Assembly (NCBI GenBank): GCA_930367205.1
Contig: OV884011.1
Location: 41,491,754-41,555,753 of the forward strand
DNA: 64,000 nt
Direction: 5' to 3'
DNA from: Acanthosoma haemorrhoidale
Taxonomy: Eukaryota > Arthropoda > Insecta > Hemiptera > Acanthosomatidae
This document shows, piece after piece, positions 40,201 to 49,517 of the stretch. Made by a program: the position numbers and the translations under genes. Numbering within the stretch: position 1 is the first letter of the stretch; every line of letters starts with the position of its first letter. The notes beneath the pieces were generated by a model that saw only the letters and a program-made list of their open reading frames with translations, searched no databases and was not told the origin of the DNA.

Positions 40201-42654
40201 CATCTATGGTTATTACTGTTGCCAGATAGTCCATTTCCATAACACCAGCATTTCATATCAAACGTGCAGGTATATTATGCCTTCATATGTGTATAGCCTT
40301 ACTCTTAAAAACATTTATATTCATTTCTTTCCTTTTCCTGTTCAGTTACCTCGAGAGAGGTATGTCGGAGCACTTTTCGCATGATCCAATTCTGGAAATG
40401 TTGGATACATTTGGCTGTATTGTCAGTAAGTGGGTAAATAGTGGGGCACCAGCAGAGCTGGCCGAAGGACACATTTATAGATCATCAGTTTGAGACGAAG
40501 TGACAGGTTGGGTGACATTATTAAGTGCGAAAGCCGGTAAGACCTGTGTATTTTATTACTAAAATGAGTAGAGAAATGGAGATGCCTATCCATTTTTATA
40601 CCCAGATAGTACATTGAGAAAGCTGGTGAGTTCTCTTGCCCTCTTATAGTATATGATTTTGGCAAGGCTTTTTTCCCCTTTTGGAGGGAGAAAATTATGC
40701 AGTCAGTCTTCCCGGTGTTTACACTGATGTTTAACATACCCAGTCTGACACTGATTACGTTACAAACTGACTTGGCTTGTGTAAGAGCTCTTCGGGCACT
40801 CATGCTGCTGCTGTAAACCGCAATGTCGTCTGTGAAAGCAATTTTTGTAACTTTCTTACAGTTTGTCCCAACAATTTCAGATGTTTATATGCTGAAAAGA
40901 ACCGGAGACTAAACCGCTCCTTGAGGAACTCCACAAGTGAGAGGGAATGGGTTAGAGAGGCAATCACCCACCCGTACCCTCTCACCGATCTGTTCTTCAA
41001 GAAGGAAACCAACATGGTGTACAATAAAGAATGGATACTTTATACAGGAACATTTCAACATATTCACAGGGAGAGGCCATATAAAAAAATCAGAGTAATA
41101 TCACAAATTCGACTTGCAGGATTGAAACACCAAAAAATAATCCTAATTCCTGCTTTTATGAGCTTGATCCTGGGGCTATGCTTCCATTATGTAAAGGAGT
41201 TGAGGCAGATAATTTAGAACTCTTTCTTGTCTTATGGCCTATCTTTCTATCTTATGCCTTATATACAATATAAAATATTTAATTAAATAAAATAAAATAT
41301 TTTAATTATATCCATTTGTGTAGCCAGAGAAATGGAAATTTGGCCACAGGTCCCCCCTCTGAAATTTCAAACTAAAAATAAACTACTAAACAAAGTATAT
41401 TATGAAATGTGAGTTTCATTTATATAAAATATATTGTATTATAAACATTAATGGCTAAAGATATTTAATTATAATTTATTGTTTTTTTAACCATCTCTCC
41501 CATCAAAAGAAAACCTTATTCCCCATTCTGAAATAAAGTCTTGGCTAGTAATCCTTAGATTTATTGGTAACTTATAGCATAATTTATTTATACCGACAGC
41601 CACTCTCTGCAGAGCAGCTCCCAGATAGTGACAATGAAGCTTACACCAATGAACCGGACAATGGCTATTTGGATACTCTGGTCAAAGTCACTAAGTCAAA
41701 GTTCAATGAACTGATAAGCCGTTTTGAAAATATGGGTCTACAGTCTGTCATAGACCAACCGATTGCAGATTTGTATGTAAGTTGTTTTTATTTATATACC
41801 ACCAGGGTAAACAGGCAAGCCACAGCGATTCAAGTAAGCCAGAATTCAGGAAACTATACTGAATTCACCTCTTACCAACAATATACCTTTTTTATAATAG
41901 TAAGCACAAACCTATTAAGAAAAAACATCTTAAGGAAAAGTTACACTACAATAACTAATGATTTTTAGCAAATTTTTGAAGTTAAACATTTCACCATTTA
42001 GAACATCACTGATTTTTAGGTGGGGAGGATGGTTTCTGTAATGCGCAGAATTTGATAAATATAGATGAAGATAAATTATTCTTTGTGAATATTATATTAG
42101 TTTGATTTCACAAGGTGATATGAGTAAATTTCTATATATGTATTAAATTCAAACGCAGTCAATAATCAATTAATCAGCAATTTTCGGGTATAATAATAAA
42201 AAGGCACTGGAAATGAGATGATCATTAAAAAAAATTTATTCTCAATGATAGTTAATAATTAGTCACCAAATGAGAAAAATCTTTTTTTTTTACTTTTAAT
42301 TGAAATGTTCTTCAATAAACCTTCCAATCTACCATTTTCCCTTTAAGAAATAATAATCCCAGAATAACAATTTTTTTATTAGCTGCTGTTTAATTTTACT
42401 AACAAAGTATGATTTAAAAAAAATTATAACATTTAAAGGTGGATATGGAACCTGAAGACATCATTAGTGGATTTACTAAATTGGACGGGAAGAAGGTGGA
42501 CAGTGGAAGTGAGAAAGAGAGTGAAAAACCTGGAGCTGAGGATCTACCAGACATTCCAACAAGAGAGTATCTCAAGAGACAGTCACAGCTCATGGTGGAA
42601 GCCCAGGGCAAGAGGAAAGGGTATTCGAAAGAGGGGCTAACATCTTACAAATAA
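25158..42654 (+). CDS. ODAD3: ODAD3 (CCDC151) orthologue, outer dynein arm docking complex subunit, 11-exon gene model
   Basis: Coiled-coil protein that, in other animals, docks outer dynein arms on ciliary and flagellar doublet microtubules. Hand-built model: 25158-25248, 27714-27829, 29517-29657, 31413-31508, 31610-31795, 31877-31992, 33241-33419, 34347-34524, 36320-36464, 41600-41776, 42439-42654. Every junction is GT/AG and phase-compatible; total 1641 bases, 546 residues, against roughly 595 in human. Recognised by its order of blocks: KKIQLSEGQRKAEY (human KKIQLLEGDRKAFF), a LENK..E block at residues 152-200, a LKEVTG block near 305 and a C-terminal TREYLKRQSQ block. Charged heptad-like coiled coil through most of its length. 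The start is the ATG at 25158, preceded by an in-frame TAA at 25149. Weakest junction is 34524/36320 (donor GTATTG). It could instead be two transcription units (see findings). Introns hold a mariner and LINE fragments. Confidence 0.85.
25756..27600. other. ODAD3 intron 1 with a GC-rich patch at 26630-26900
   Basis: The patch contains GGGCGTTGAACCCGCCGGGA and CACCCTCGGCTAGACTTCCGG-type sequence unlike the AT-rich intron. No ORF of note; it may be an enhancer or the end of an inserted element. Confidence 0.3.
27714..27829 (+). CDS. ODAD3: ODAD3 exon 2
   Basis: Acceptor TTTGTTTGTAG, donor AAAG|GTGACA. Completes the split Glu codon and encodes EGQRKAEYEEFDAERKKI and a basic coiled-coil stretch, residues 31-69, ending in phase 0. 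The upstream ATGs at 27616 and 27686 are in other contexts and are not needed once exon 1 is recognised. Confidence 0.85.
29517..29657 (+). CDS. ODAD3: ODAD3 exon 3
   Basis: 47 codons, phase 0 at both ends, residues 70-116. Encodes LLKKQGISAKEIKPFEGK followed by TPEEVIDIVDLQCIDIQKK, equivalent to the family segment with a Gly-x-Ala/Val-hydrophobic turn and 'LDHRL'. Acceptor is ACATAGAG|CTG; an alternative AG two bases earlier would break the phase. Donor is GGAAAG|GTGAGT, a strong site. Confidence 0.85.
30547..30613. repeat. 22-bp tandem repeat, three copies
   Basis: CGTTCCAGCATAGCCGATAT-AA repeated three times; the first copy has GTTAT instead of GATAT. In ODAD3 intron 3. Confidence 0.9.
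30666..30815 (+). repeat. Dispersed repeat, copy 1 of 2 (next to the duplicated exon)
   Basis: Shares with 33555-33710 the order AGCGYTCGAG, ATRGGTAGGA, CTAACCTGAACTAGTAGCAG, TTCTACT and GGTGACTGACTA. The duplicated ODAD3 exon begins right after this copy. Confidence 0.8.
30834..31049 (+). pseudogene. Decayed duplicate of ODAD3 exon 4 (possible poison exon)
   Basis: About 100 bp here repeat exon 4 (31413-31508) together with some 20 bp of its upstream intron (ATCATTAAAATGTTTCAG). The copy reads FQKKPRCAASL, then TAG at 30870-30872, then EMALLAEESDDVAIVPING. The stop and the loss of the GTATGT donor mean it cannot encode the normal segment. Beyond the homologous part the frame stays open for about 33 more codons to TAA at 31046. 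It could be inert, or if spliced in would truncate the protein. Confidence 0.7.
31195..31395 (+). repeat. Dispersed AT-rich repeat family, copy
   Basis: ATTTCAAGGTGTTTTGGAAC, GATTGGGTCAC, CCACTATCGTAGAACACACG, CAGACAGG, CACCGTAACTGGATGAAAGT. Aligns with the right half of 36590-37205 and sits directly before ODAD3 exon 4. Confidence 0.6.
31413..31508 (+). CDS. ODAD3: ODAD3 exon 4
   Basis: 32 codons, phase 0 at both ends, residues 117-148: KKARYAASLKEMKLLAEEHD and onward to PINGNDG. Acceptor ATGTTTCAG; donor GGG|GTATGT. The earlier GT after 'AATG' would leave phase 1 and is incompatible with the next exon. A decayed second copy of this exon lies about 570 bp upstream, at 30834-30941. Confidence 0.8.
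31610..31795 (+). CDS. ODAD3: ODAD3 exon 5
   Basis: 62 codons, residues 149-210, phase 0 at both ends. Contains LENKIHETGLHVLEMRHLER, the best conserved block of the family (human LENRLEKAQ...AEHI), then a long coiled coil to AKEIEHLQ. Acceptor ATTCCCTTAG, donor CTACAG|GTTAGT. Confidence 0.9.
31877..31992 (+). CDS. ODAD3: ODAD3 exon 6
   Basis: Encodes GVRDEAVRLRDKTRKKLAKL and continues to EREQQLQQL, residues 211-248, ending in phase 2 (AA|G). Corresponds to the conserved family stretch of alternating Ala/Arg/Asp-rich coiled coil. Acceptor ACTTGCCAG, donor TTAAA|GTGAGA. The following intron (1248 bp) contains a DD41D mariner on the opposite strand. Confidence 0.85.
32105..33000 (-). mobile_element. 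Mariner-type element, DD41D (rosa-like), internally deleted
   Basis: Terminal inverted repeats GGGTGTCCCAGAATTAAYGC flanked by TA at both ends; 896 bp. Inserted in ODAD3 intron 6 on the opposite strand. The transposase reads MAAAVRKFHTKYGRNSVLTS at its N-terminal helix-turn-helix, loses the middle including the first catalytic Asp, shifts frame at about 32580, then shows WFQQDGAKCHTA and LTPLDFFLWGYLKSK. The two visible Asp are separated by 41 residues. Not functional. Confidence 0.85.
32250..32818 (-). pseudogene. Broken rosa-like mariner transposase
   Basis: Two overlapping frames: the N-terminal part from 32818 down to about 32590 and the catalytic C-terminal part from 32588 to 32250. The join deletes roughly 100 residues that should carry the first Asp of the triad. 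The C-terminus keeps the typical NIDVANKWFQQDG and ALTPLDFFLW blocks. Confidence 0.8.
33241..33419 (+). CDS. ODAD3: ODAD3 exon 7
   Basis: Acceptor TTTACAACAG; completes a Lys codon then encodes KKVEEGRADLEKVERSL, a Gln/Ser/Glu-rich variable middle, and LQAKLHHLKEVTG, residues 249-308. Donor ACAG|GTAACT, phase 1. The conserved LKEVTG motif is split across this junction and the next, which confirms the splice. Confidence 0.85.
33555..33710 (+). repeat. Dispersed repeat, copy 2 of 2
   Basis: Same orientation as 30666-30815, in the intron after ODAD3 exon 7. Contains TCTAACCTGAACTAGTAGCA and GGGTGACTGACTAG. Confidence 0.8.
34095..34175 (-). repeat. tRNA-derived SINE-like head
   Basis: On the minus strand an A-box-like TAACCATGTAGTGGTTAGTG and, about 35 bases on, a B-box-like TTGGTTCAAATCGC. 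No acceptor-stem pairing, so not a working tRNA. In the intron before ODAD3 exon 8. Confidence 0.4.
34347..34524 (+). CDS. ODAD3: ODAD3 exon 8 (or last exon of a short form ending at 34531)
   Basis: Acceptor CTCATTCCAG. Encodes GAKDEEDIIQKLKTQKMTKE and a strongly charged coiled coil to VKFSEVKEKEQ. Two fates are visible. Splicing at CA|GTATTG (phase 2) joins it in frame to 36320. Read-through reaches TGA at 34529-34531, and AATAAA-type signals follow at about 34579-34616, giving a 369-residue short protein. The conserved 'VKFSE' (family 'LKYSGE') places the true end of the family protein far downstream. Confidence 0.8.
36237..36300 (+). CDS. Possible alternative first exon: C-terminal ODAD3 form or small nested gene
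   Basis: An ATG at 36237 follows a stop at 36204-36206 and opens MNKYNLNPSVRDVLGKFKME. Two continuations are possible. Reading straight on joins ODAD3 exon 9 in frame and would give a 206-residue C-terminal protein (36237-36464, 41600-41776, 42439-42654). Alternatively the donor GGAAG|GTAACA just after codon 20 is phase 1 and fits the acceptor at 43046. I see no clear TATA box. Residues are not recognised from any family I know. Confidence 0.35.
36320..36464 (+). CDS. ODAD3: ODAD3 exon 9
   Basis: Acceptor CTGGGTTTCAG, phase 2 in and phase 0 out. Encodes NEEEYERQEKMLQQVMDEIE and a coiled coil ending in SLCRSLQ, residues 369-416. Donor CTACAG|GTCAGT. The reading frame is also open upstream to an ATG at 36237, so this exon may begin there in a separate transcript (76 codons, MNKYNLNPSVRDVLGKFKME start). 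Confidence 0.75.
36590..37205 (+). repeat. Dispersed AT-rich repeat family, longest plus-strand copy
   Basis: Contains the family landmarks in order: AGTCCAC, AATCAGGACATCGAAGTCTG, TAATTTGATACC, TTTAGCATCTTTGGGGCATC, CTAATCAGCACATTTCGAGG, GTAGAACATAAAGATACAGA and GGAAGTATAGCCTCTCCCTT. Further copies are listed separately. No coding capacity seen; probably a non-autonomous element. Confidence 0.6.
37630..38150. repeat. Cluster of short direct and inverted TTGACAATAAT motifs
   Basis: At least five occurrences of ATTGACAATAAT(A) or its complement between 37635 and 38105, some followed by GAGC.TATATTCCAATAT. In ODAD3 intron 9. Resembles a decayed minisatellite. Confidence 0.5.
40025..40240 (-). 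mobile_element. Second LINE reverse transcriptase fragment
   Basis: One open frame: DYLATVITIDEKIDQLVLNR, MKKANCVFYEISNSIIVKQE, YLPMILYASESCTALE. This matches the region after the catalytic centre in LINE polymerases ('YLGS.I..DG.I..EI..RI.KA' and 'LPTLLYGSE.W'). It differs from the neighbour at 40410, so two separate insertions or two families. Confidence 0.65.
40410..41050 (-). mobile_element. LINE reverse transcriptase fragment (Jockey/I-like)
   Basis: In ODAD3 intron 9, opposite strand. Reads GERVRVGDCLSNPFPLTCGV-PQGAV-stop-SPVLFSAY, then after a frame change AFTDDIAVYSSSMSARRALT with an intact catalytic Asp-Asp pair (about 40818-40841), then LNISVNTGKTDCIIFS and YYLGIKMDRHLHFSTHF. Stops and frameshifts make it inactive. 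Confidence 0.8.
41600..41776 (+). CDS. ODAD3: ODAD3 exon 10
   Basis: 59 codons, phase 0 at both ends, residues 417-475: PLSAEQLPDSDNEAYTNEPD, then NGYLDTLVKVTKSKFNELIS, matching the family 'NYVPNLLGLVEEKLLKL' segment. Acceptor TACCGACAG, donor TTGTAT|GTAAGT. The preceding intron is the longest in the gene (5135 bp) and contains two LINE fragments and the short TTGACAAT-rich repeats. Confidence 0.8.
42439..42654 (+). CDS. ODAD3: ODAD3 exon 11 (stop codon)
   Basis: Acceptor ACATTTAAAG. Encodes VDMEPEDIISGFTKLDGKK, a Ser/Glu-rich spacer, then DIPTREYLKRQSQLMVEAQG and a basic tail ending at TAA 42652-42654. The TREYLKRQSQ block matches the conserved family C-terminus (TRASLKIRSQ in human). An AATAAA lies near 42990. 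Confidence 0.85.
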   Translation: MDMEPEDIISGFTKLDGKKVDSGSEKESEKPGAEDLPDIPTREYLKRQSQLMVEAQGKRKGYSKEGLTSYK

Positions 42655-43045
42655 AAATGTCTCCACAGCTAAATTTATGTCACACAATAACAATTGGGAC
42701 TAGTTCAATTATTAAAATCAGCTGTAATATTTTTCATTACCTTTAATTATCTGAAATATCCTTATTTGTATAACCATTAGCATACTTATAAAGAACTCAA
42801 TCCATTTTTAGTGACCTTAATGAATGTTCTGTTCAATCCTGTCATGACCTACTGTTAATTAACGTTAGTTTTATATTATATTAATTAAATAGTATAGCTG
42901 AGAAACAATTATCAACAGGGTACAACAAACATTTAACAGCCATAAAATATAATATCTAATTTGCATTCTTTAAAAGACTAATTTACCAATAAAATCTACA
43001 TTTGTAATTAACAATTTTCATTAGTTATTATTTTTGTATTATTAG

Positions 43046-43125
43046 ATGCAATGGAGTTGTTTGTTTCCGATAATGAATTCTTCAAAAATAGTTGGATACT
43101 ATCAACCTCAAATGAAAATCTCCAG
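43046..43125 (+). CDS. Small unidentified gene, exon A
   Basis: Acceptor TGTATTATTAG and donor CTCCAG|GTAACT bracket an open stretch of 80 bases: two bases of a split codon, then AMELFVSDNEFFKNSWILST and ENLQ, phase 0 out. It links in phase to 43265-43301 and then 45704-45780. The 5' partner is unknown; the phase-1 donor at 36300 fits and would give an 84-residue protein. Not recognised; acidic and Asn-rich. Confidence 0.45.
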
Positions 43126-43264
43126 GTAACTGATAATCATTTTTGACAAGAAAAAAATGGTAAATTTAATTCAGAATGTTGTAACATGATGTAGGGTCCA
43201 AGGGTCAATCGATCATTTCGGAAATGGGCTCACATTTTAATTTACATGAGTTATATTTCAATAG

Positions 43265-43301
43265 AAACAAGTGGGAGAATATCTGTCTCACAATGAAAAT
43301 G
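43265..43301 (+). CDS. Small unidentified gene, exon B
   Basis: 37-base exon with acceptor TATTTCAATAG and donor AAATG|GTAAAG. Encodes KQVGEYLSHNEN plus the first base of an Asp codon, phase 0 in and phase 1 out. Short, so supported mainly by the perfect phase match to its two neighbours. Confidence 0.4.
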
Positions 43302-45703
43302 GTAAAGCTATGGACATGAACTGTAGGATATATTTACTGGTTGCGAGTTAAGCTCGTACTCGTCAACAAAAGTCCCTGCCCACAAATTGGTAAATTTATT
43401 TCTATGAACTAGCACTTTTGGCAAGTCACACTCAAGTGCTAATGATTCTGCCTATGAGAATAGTGTTATGCTCTACCCTAGGTAGGACTAATATAAATGT
43501 ACACATGAAGTGCGGGCAGACATTATCAATGAGGACATGAACTGTTATACATTTTTCAAATTAAATTAGATAATTTCTATAACATAGATGGGGTCATAGG
43601 CGCATGGTACATATCATAAATAAAACATAGTATCAGATGGGATGTTATTATTTATAACTTTGAAATATCAGATCGATTGAATTATGTTTATGAGTTGTCG
43701 GAGAACACACAAGGAGGTAGACAAAAGAAAATCTACTTGCACATGTTTGAAAGTAATGTCACATTTGACCAACAGTCTGATACTGAACATTAGAACACTT
43801 TTCTTAACTATTAGAGGTACAATGTTAATCGGAATTTATAAAATCATGTTAAACAGCATCAATTAATGGTAACATTAAATTGTAAAACTAATTTGTTGTT
43901 TCTTATATTTTTTTTTATTTTTCCATTTTTTTACAATGAGCGATATTATTACTACTGTGAAAAATCGGAATTGCAGAACCAATACATATTTATATATATG
44001 TAATAATTATACCCTGTTATGATGAATGATATATTTTACGTACTTTAACATACTCAAACAAAAATTAGATACACAAATAGTAGTATTTTATATATGATAT
44101 ATATAGTGACAATGAATAACTCTTAGCTATTTTAATTTGCAAACCGACAGAGAAGCGCGCCAGCTCACTGCAGACAACAGACGAGTGGACACCCACTGAA
44201 CACCTCCATTAAGGTTAACATCCCATGGGAATTGATATATTTACAAATGTTTTATATTTAAATAATGTACACAAGATTTACAAGATTTTTTTAGTTTCAT
44301 TTTTCTTTAGAAAGTTATATGAGTTAATAAATATACAAAATTAAAATACATAATGAACAGTTTAACCAACATAAATATTTGTAAGCATAAATAAGATAAT
44401 ACTAAATTATAAATCAAAAAATATAATTCGTACATTAAAAAAAAAAAAGTCCACGTGCGAATAAATATTTTTATTATATTATATATATGGAATTAATAAG
44501 TATAAAAAAATATTTTAAGATTCTTCTTCTGATGATTACAAATACATTATTGTATTTATATATTGAAATCAATATGTACAATGTATTTAAAAGAGATGGC
44601 ATGTCTTAACTATTAGCTAACGACTGGCAGTGATCTTGGCAGTGAAAAAACAGCATAGTCAGTACTTTCCTCATTAAAAATAAAATTGAAAATTATAAAC
44701 ATCACTTGTATAGTAAAACATAAAGCCATCCGCCAATTGGAACAATTCACAGCCGAAGTGATTTAATTCAACGGCATAAAGATTTGCATGACAGAAAAGG
44801 GGGAGTGAACCAAACTAAAATTCTGTTAACAGGTAAGAGAGGTGAAGGTTAAATATAAACAATTTGAGTTGTTTTTTTGTCACAAATCACATTGATTGAT
44901 GAAATATGTTAAATTTTAATCAGATTAATTAGTGGACAGTGTATGACTGCACTAAGACTTTATAACACATATAATGGCAACAGCATACAACTTATAAAAA
45001 TTATTTGGATAAAATATAAAATCAATTGGAGAATCAAAAATAGAAATAGATAAGAGTTACCCAATGTTGTGGAACAGTAACATTTCACACGTAACAAAAC
45101 TGCTGAGACATATAGTAAGAGAGTGGAAAGAATTTTTGTTTATAGCAGCGAGCCTTGAATCTAGAGAAAGGTAGAGGCTAATGCTTACAGGGATGCACTT
45201 TCTGAGAAGATCCACAAATAAAGCTAAGCTAGAAAGGATAAAGAATGAAGGGATAAGAGTGAGCATGGTTGTAAAAAGTTTAAATCATTCTCTTAAAAAT
45301 ATCTGAGAAGAGACTTGAACGGTATGGCCATGAACTCAAAATCGAAAATAGTAGAATACCAAAAGTCATTTTGAAATTAGAGAAAGTCCCAAACAGGATG
45401 GACTGCTGAGTTAAATGGTGAAGGAATCGTGATTGTCCTTGGAAAATGTTGTGAAAAAATTTCTAAAAAATAAATCTTGTAATTAAGTTATTAGTTTATG
45501 AATAAATATGAAACAGGCAAAATGGCTTGAAGGATTAACTTGATTAAAAGACTGTAACCTTCAACTAAGAACAGAGATACACAGACTGTGCTAGTTTCTA
45601 CGCTTTCCATTTATCTATCTCCTTTCTTATCACAGATAGTACAACTAATAGATAGAAAAAAAAAATCATAGATAGTACAAATAATAGCAATCATTTTTAA
45701 CAG

Positions 45704-45780
45704 ATTTTGATGGTGAAGTGGATATTTTGTCAAGAAATGATGAACTGAGTAGAAACACAAATAATCTGAAGAAAATTTAA
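45704..45780 (+). CDS. Small unidentified gene, exon C (stop codon)
   Basis: Acceptor ATTTTTAACAG; completes the Asp codon and encodes FDGEVDILSRNDELSRNTNN followed by LKKI and TAA. Acidic and hydrophilic, no domain recognised. It lies between the tails of ODAD3 and Pcl. Confidence 0.4.
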
Positions 45781-48700
45781 CACCTTTCATTAATTTTTAA
45801 ACTATTTATCTAACTCTCATATTGTAACTTCACAGCAGACCGTGGTGAATTCTCCAAGTTGATGATAAACATTTTATAAATTAAAAATGTTTTCTTTAAT
45901 GGCTTTGAATTTCTAAACCGACAATGATGGGTAAGTTTTTTTTTTTCTTTCTATACATCACGCTTACATTGTGTAAAACATAATTAATTCAAAATAAACA
46001 GAATGAAACATATTCCTATAAAAAACAACAGGCATTTATTAAGCACCCAACAGATTACCACTCCTTGAAACAAAGCTAACCAATTTTTTTTCCTTTTAGA
46101 TAATTCTATTCTACATGGTATTTTTTATTTTTTTTTAAATTTATTCTTAACGATATGAATTTTCCTTACATAACAATAAAAGATAACCAGTAAAAAATTT
46201 GCAAGGTGGCAGTGATTATAAACGACACCACTGCCCCGCCCCAATTCGTTTCAAAAGACATATATTATAAATCATAAATAAATTTTTAGGATAGTTATAC
46301 AATCCTAAATAGATATTTTTGTTTAAAAATTAATAATAAATATTGTTAAAAACGAGACTAGTGGATACTATCGCCAAAAACAAAAGGAATGTACTGGAAC
46401 ATAATCCAGGCTTAAATAGGACCAGGAATATAATCAGACTTTTGTACTAAGCGTTAATTAACTAAAGTAAGGATTATTTTATAAAATTAAAGTATAAGAT
46501 GAAATAATAATTATGCCCCCCTTAAAAATGAAGTTACCAATTGAATAGAATTTTTAAAAGATGCAATATTGTCATAAAATAATTTTTTTTAAAATGGATT
46601 ATATACAACATGGATAACACAAATTATTAAAAATCCAATTTTATAGAAGGCATAAGGCATAAACGACACACCCCTCCCAGGCACATTATATGTGTAAAAA
46701 AACTTCTTACTATCCCATAGTAAATATATTTTCCACTTGTTCCATCAAAATTTTATTTATATTACAATCGCATACACAATTCGCATTCGTTATTTGTTAA
46801 AAAAAAATTGACAATATTTTCCTATATTTAAAAAAAATCTGCTTCCTCTCTCTTTCAATTATTTACATAATATTGTTTACATTTCGTTACTCTATAATTT
46901 GTACTTGGTAGTTTGATTTCAGCAATCAGTAATTAATTGCTAAGGTAATTATTTATTTTTAAATTAATTTATTTCTCTTGTAGGTAAAATGCACGATTAG
47001 ATTCTGCCATTTTTTTTAACAAAGGCCAATTCAAATTATATGCCTTTTTCTAAAAACAAAAAATTCTTCCTTTCTGACAATGTCCACCTTAAACCAAAAA
47101 TCCTACATTTGAATAAAACTGCTGCTTTAGGACACAATATTATTATATGATTATTTATCATCAACTCAATAACAAAAAAGAAACACTTTTTTTTAAAACA
47201 AAATGTTAATTAAAATAAAAAATATTGTTTTTAGAAGATTTAAGACATTGGTTATTGGTACATCCAAAATTTAATTTTTACAAACTTATACTTTTGATCG
47301 GTTATGAGGTAAAACATCGCAAAAAGGAAAATAAAAAATATATATATATATTTGACTAGAAACTAAAAAGAATGTAAAAATGTAACACATACCATCACTA
47401 TGCAATGAATAATAATTTTCCTACTTTTGGCCGAAACATAACAATATTTTGCCAAAGAAGTTGCAAACAATATAGTCATGAATTTTTTTTTTTAAATCTT
47501 GTGATAAAAAAATTATCAATACAATAAAAACCTGGCAGAAGAATTAATACAAAAATTAAAATTCTGTCAATAAAGCATTATAAATGTTAGCCTTACCGAA
47601 ATTCTGATAAGGCACATTTCCAAATGATACTCCTTATTTTCTGCGAATGAAAATAAGTATATAATACAAAAAAAGTTTCATTTTTTCAATATGGTGATCC
47701 ATGGGCATTTACTTTTAAATAAAAATATCATCCAAAATAAATTTCAACCGACTTGTGGCTTCTGGGTCCATGACTCCCACCATTTAAAAATAAAACATTA
47801 CTCATTTATTAACATACGTTGAACTTATGTATCATTTTCTTGACTGATATTAACCTTTTAATTACCAATCCCATTTAGGGCTGAACCCCCGGGATATCTT
47901 ATCAAGTGCCAATCTATTATATTTAAGGAAATTAATTAAAACCAATTTCTATTAATGGACAGTATTCCCCATTCACCCATATGCTTCATATTGTGATGAT
48001 ATTCTTATTTAAAAGAGAGGGGAAAAATTGCCAAATATTTCTAGTAATTAATAAAATAATATATACAAAAACAAAACAAATTACATTCTACTATACTAAA
48101 AAGTCTTAAGGAGAACGAACGAGAGCACATTCATTGCTACTTCGAAATATTGGATGTATTAGTCTTGACTCCATCTGAAGAACTTACACTAAGTAAATGA
48201 AAGGAACTAAATATATTACACAGATCAACAATAAAAGGAGAAAATAATAAATGTACAATGCGACAGACTTCGGAAATCCTATTGTGGAAACCTTACTGTA
48301 ATAATAACAAATGCGCAGAAAACCTCGGTTCAGAATACATTCGAGATTAAAGTAATTATCATACTATTATTGTGGATTTAAACTGATTGGATAAAATATT
48401 TTATCGTAAAGAAGATACGTAACAAAAAAATTAGTATACAGTAACACCTCCGAGTAAAGTCAATTTTAACACTTCAGCGGATGTATTTGTTGGGATATTG
48501 ACTTAGATTGATGAATATTTGACATATTTCTTAAACTCAGAGTAAATACTGCTACATAATATTTCTTATGGTTAAACCCAAGTGATTTAAAAATTAAGTG
48601 TAGTAACTCAGGGTTACGTATTTACTTCTTTATAGATAATTAAAACAGCATTGGCAGGCAAGCTGAAAGAATGAAGATTTTTTCTTAGTGAATGAATTAG

Positions 48701-49232
48701 TTAGAATATCTATCACCATAGGTTGATGAAATAAAGATATTAAATTTTCATAGACCAAAGCCAATATCCCAACAAATACACTCACTCAAATCAAAATTTG
48801 TTTGATTCAGATTGAAAGTTTTGACATTTGCTCTATTCATGACTTATAAATAATCAATTTATTTTGATCAGATTATTAAATTAATAGAACAATATAAGTT
48901 GGCAGAATTCTCAGAATAATCAAATTCTTGTTCGCTAGAAGATAGAAAGATACTTTGGTGTTACTGCATTCATGTCTTAGCCTAATCAAGTCTTATCAAC
49001 TGTTTTATATGTCTCCTTGAAGATTTGAAAGAGCAAGCTATGCTCTAAAGTGCTTCCTACAGTACTGACAACGATGGCACCTATGATGAAGGTAAACTAT
49101 ATATGTACATGCAGCGCTATATTTTATCAATCAGTATAAATCAGTTTATCCGGGAGTGTCTAGGAGCTCCCGGGAAGATGATTGTAAAATAATTAACACT
49201 AATCAGTCGTGGGGGGAGTTCAGTCGTAGTTA
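45781..49232. other. AT-rich convergent intergenic region
   Basis: Very AT-rich DNA between the small plus-strand gene and the Pcl stop codon. Its right part must contain the Pcl 3' UTR. No further exon or element recognised. Confidence 0.5.
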
Positions 49233-49517
49233 TTACGTAGGGGTACCCCAGTTGATTAAGTACTGCGTCGTCCCATCGAGAGATATCCTCTTGGCGCGCA
49301 CCGTGAACTTTGCTCCAGAAGCTATCCTGTTGACCGCTCCAAAGTATTGGTTCACGGAGCTCTTCAACTCCTCAATGGTCTGTGGAGGCTGGCTCTTCAC
49401 CGGCGATGTTGTCGGGGTGCACTTCTGGTGTTTCCTCAGCCTACCTCGCCCACCACCAGTTTCAACTCCTCTAGGACCAAGTTTGTTCATTGTTCTTCGG
49501 ACTTTTCTTCGTTTAAC
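49233..49517 (-). CDS. Pcl: Pcl last exon, MTF2 C-terminal domain
   Basis: Acceptor ATTTATTTTAG. VKRRKVRRTMNKLGPRGVET, a Gly/Arg patch, then IEELKSSVNQYFGAVNRIAS and LDGTTQYLINWGTPT-stop. This matches the conserved C-terminal domain that binds the PRC2 subunit SUZ12 in vertebrates (LKNSITSYFGAAGRIACG). Confidence 0.93.
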   Translation of the reverse strand, partial: VKRRKVRRTMNKLGPRGVETGGGRGRLRKHQKCTPTTSPVKSQPPQTIEELKSSVNQYFGAVNRIASGAKFTVRAKRISLDGTTQYLINWGTPT

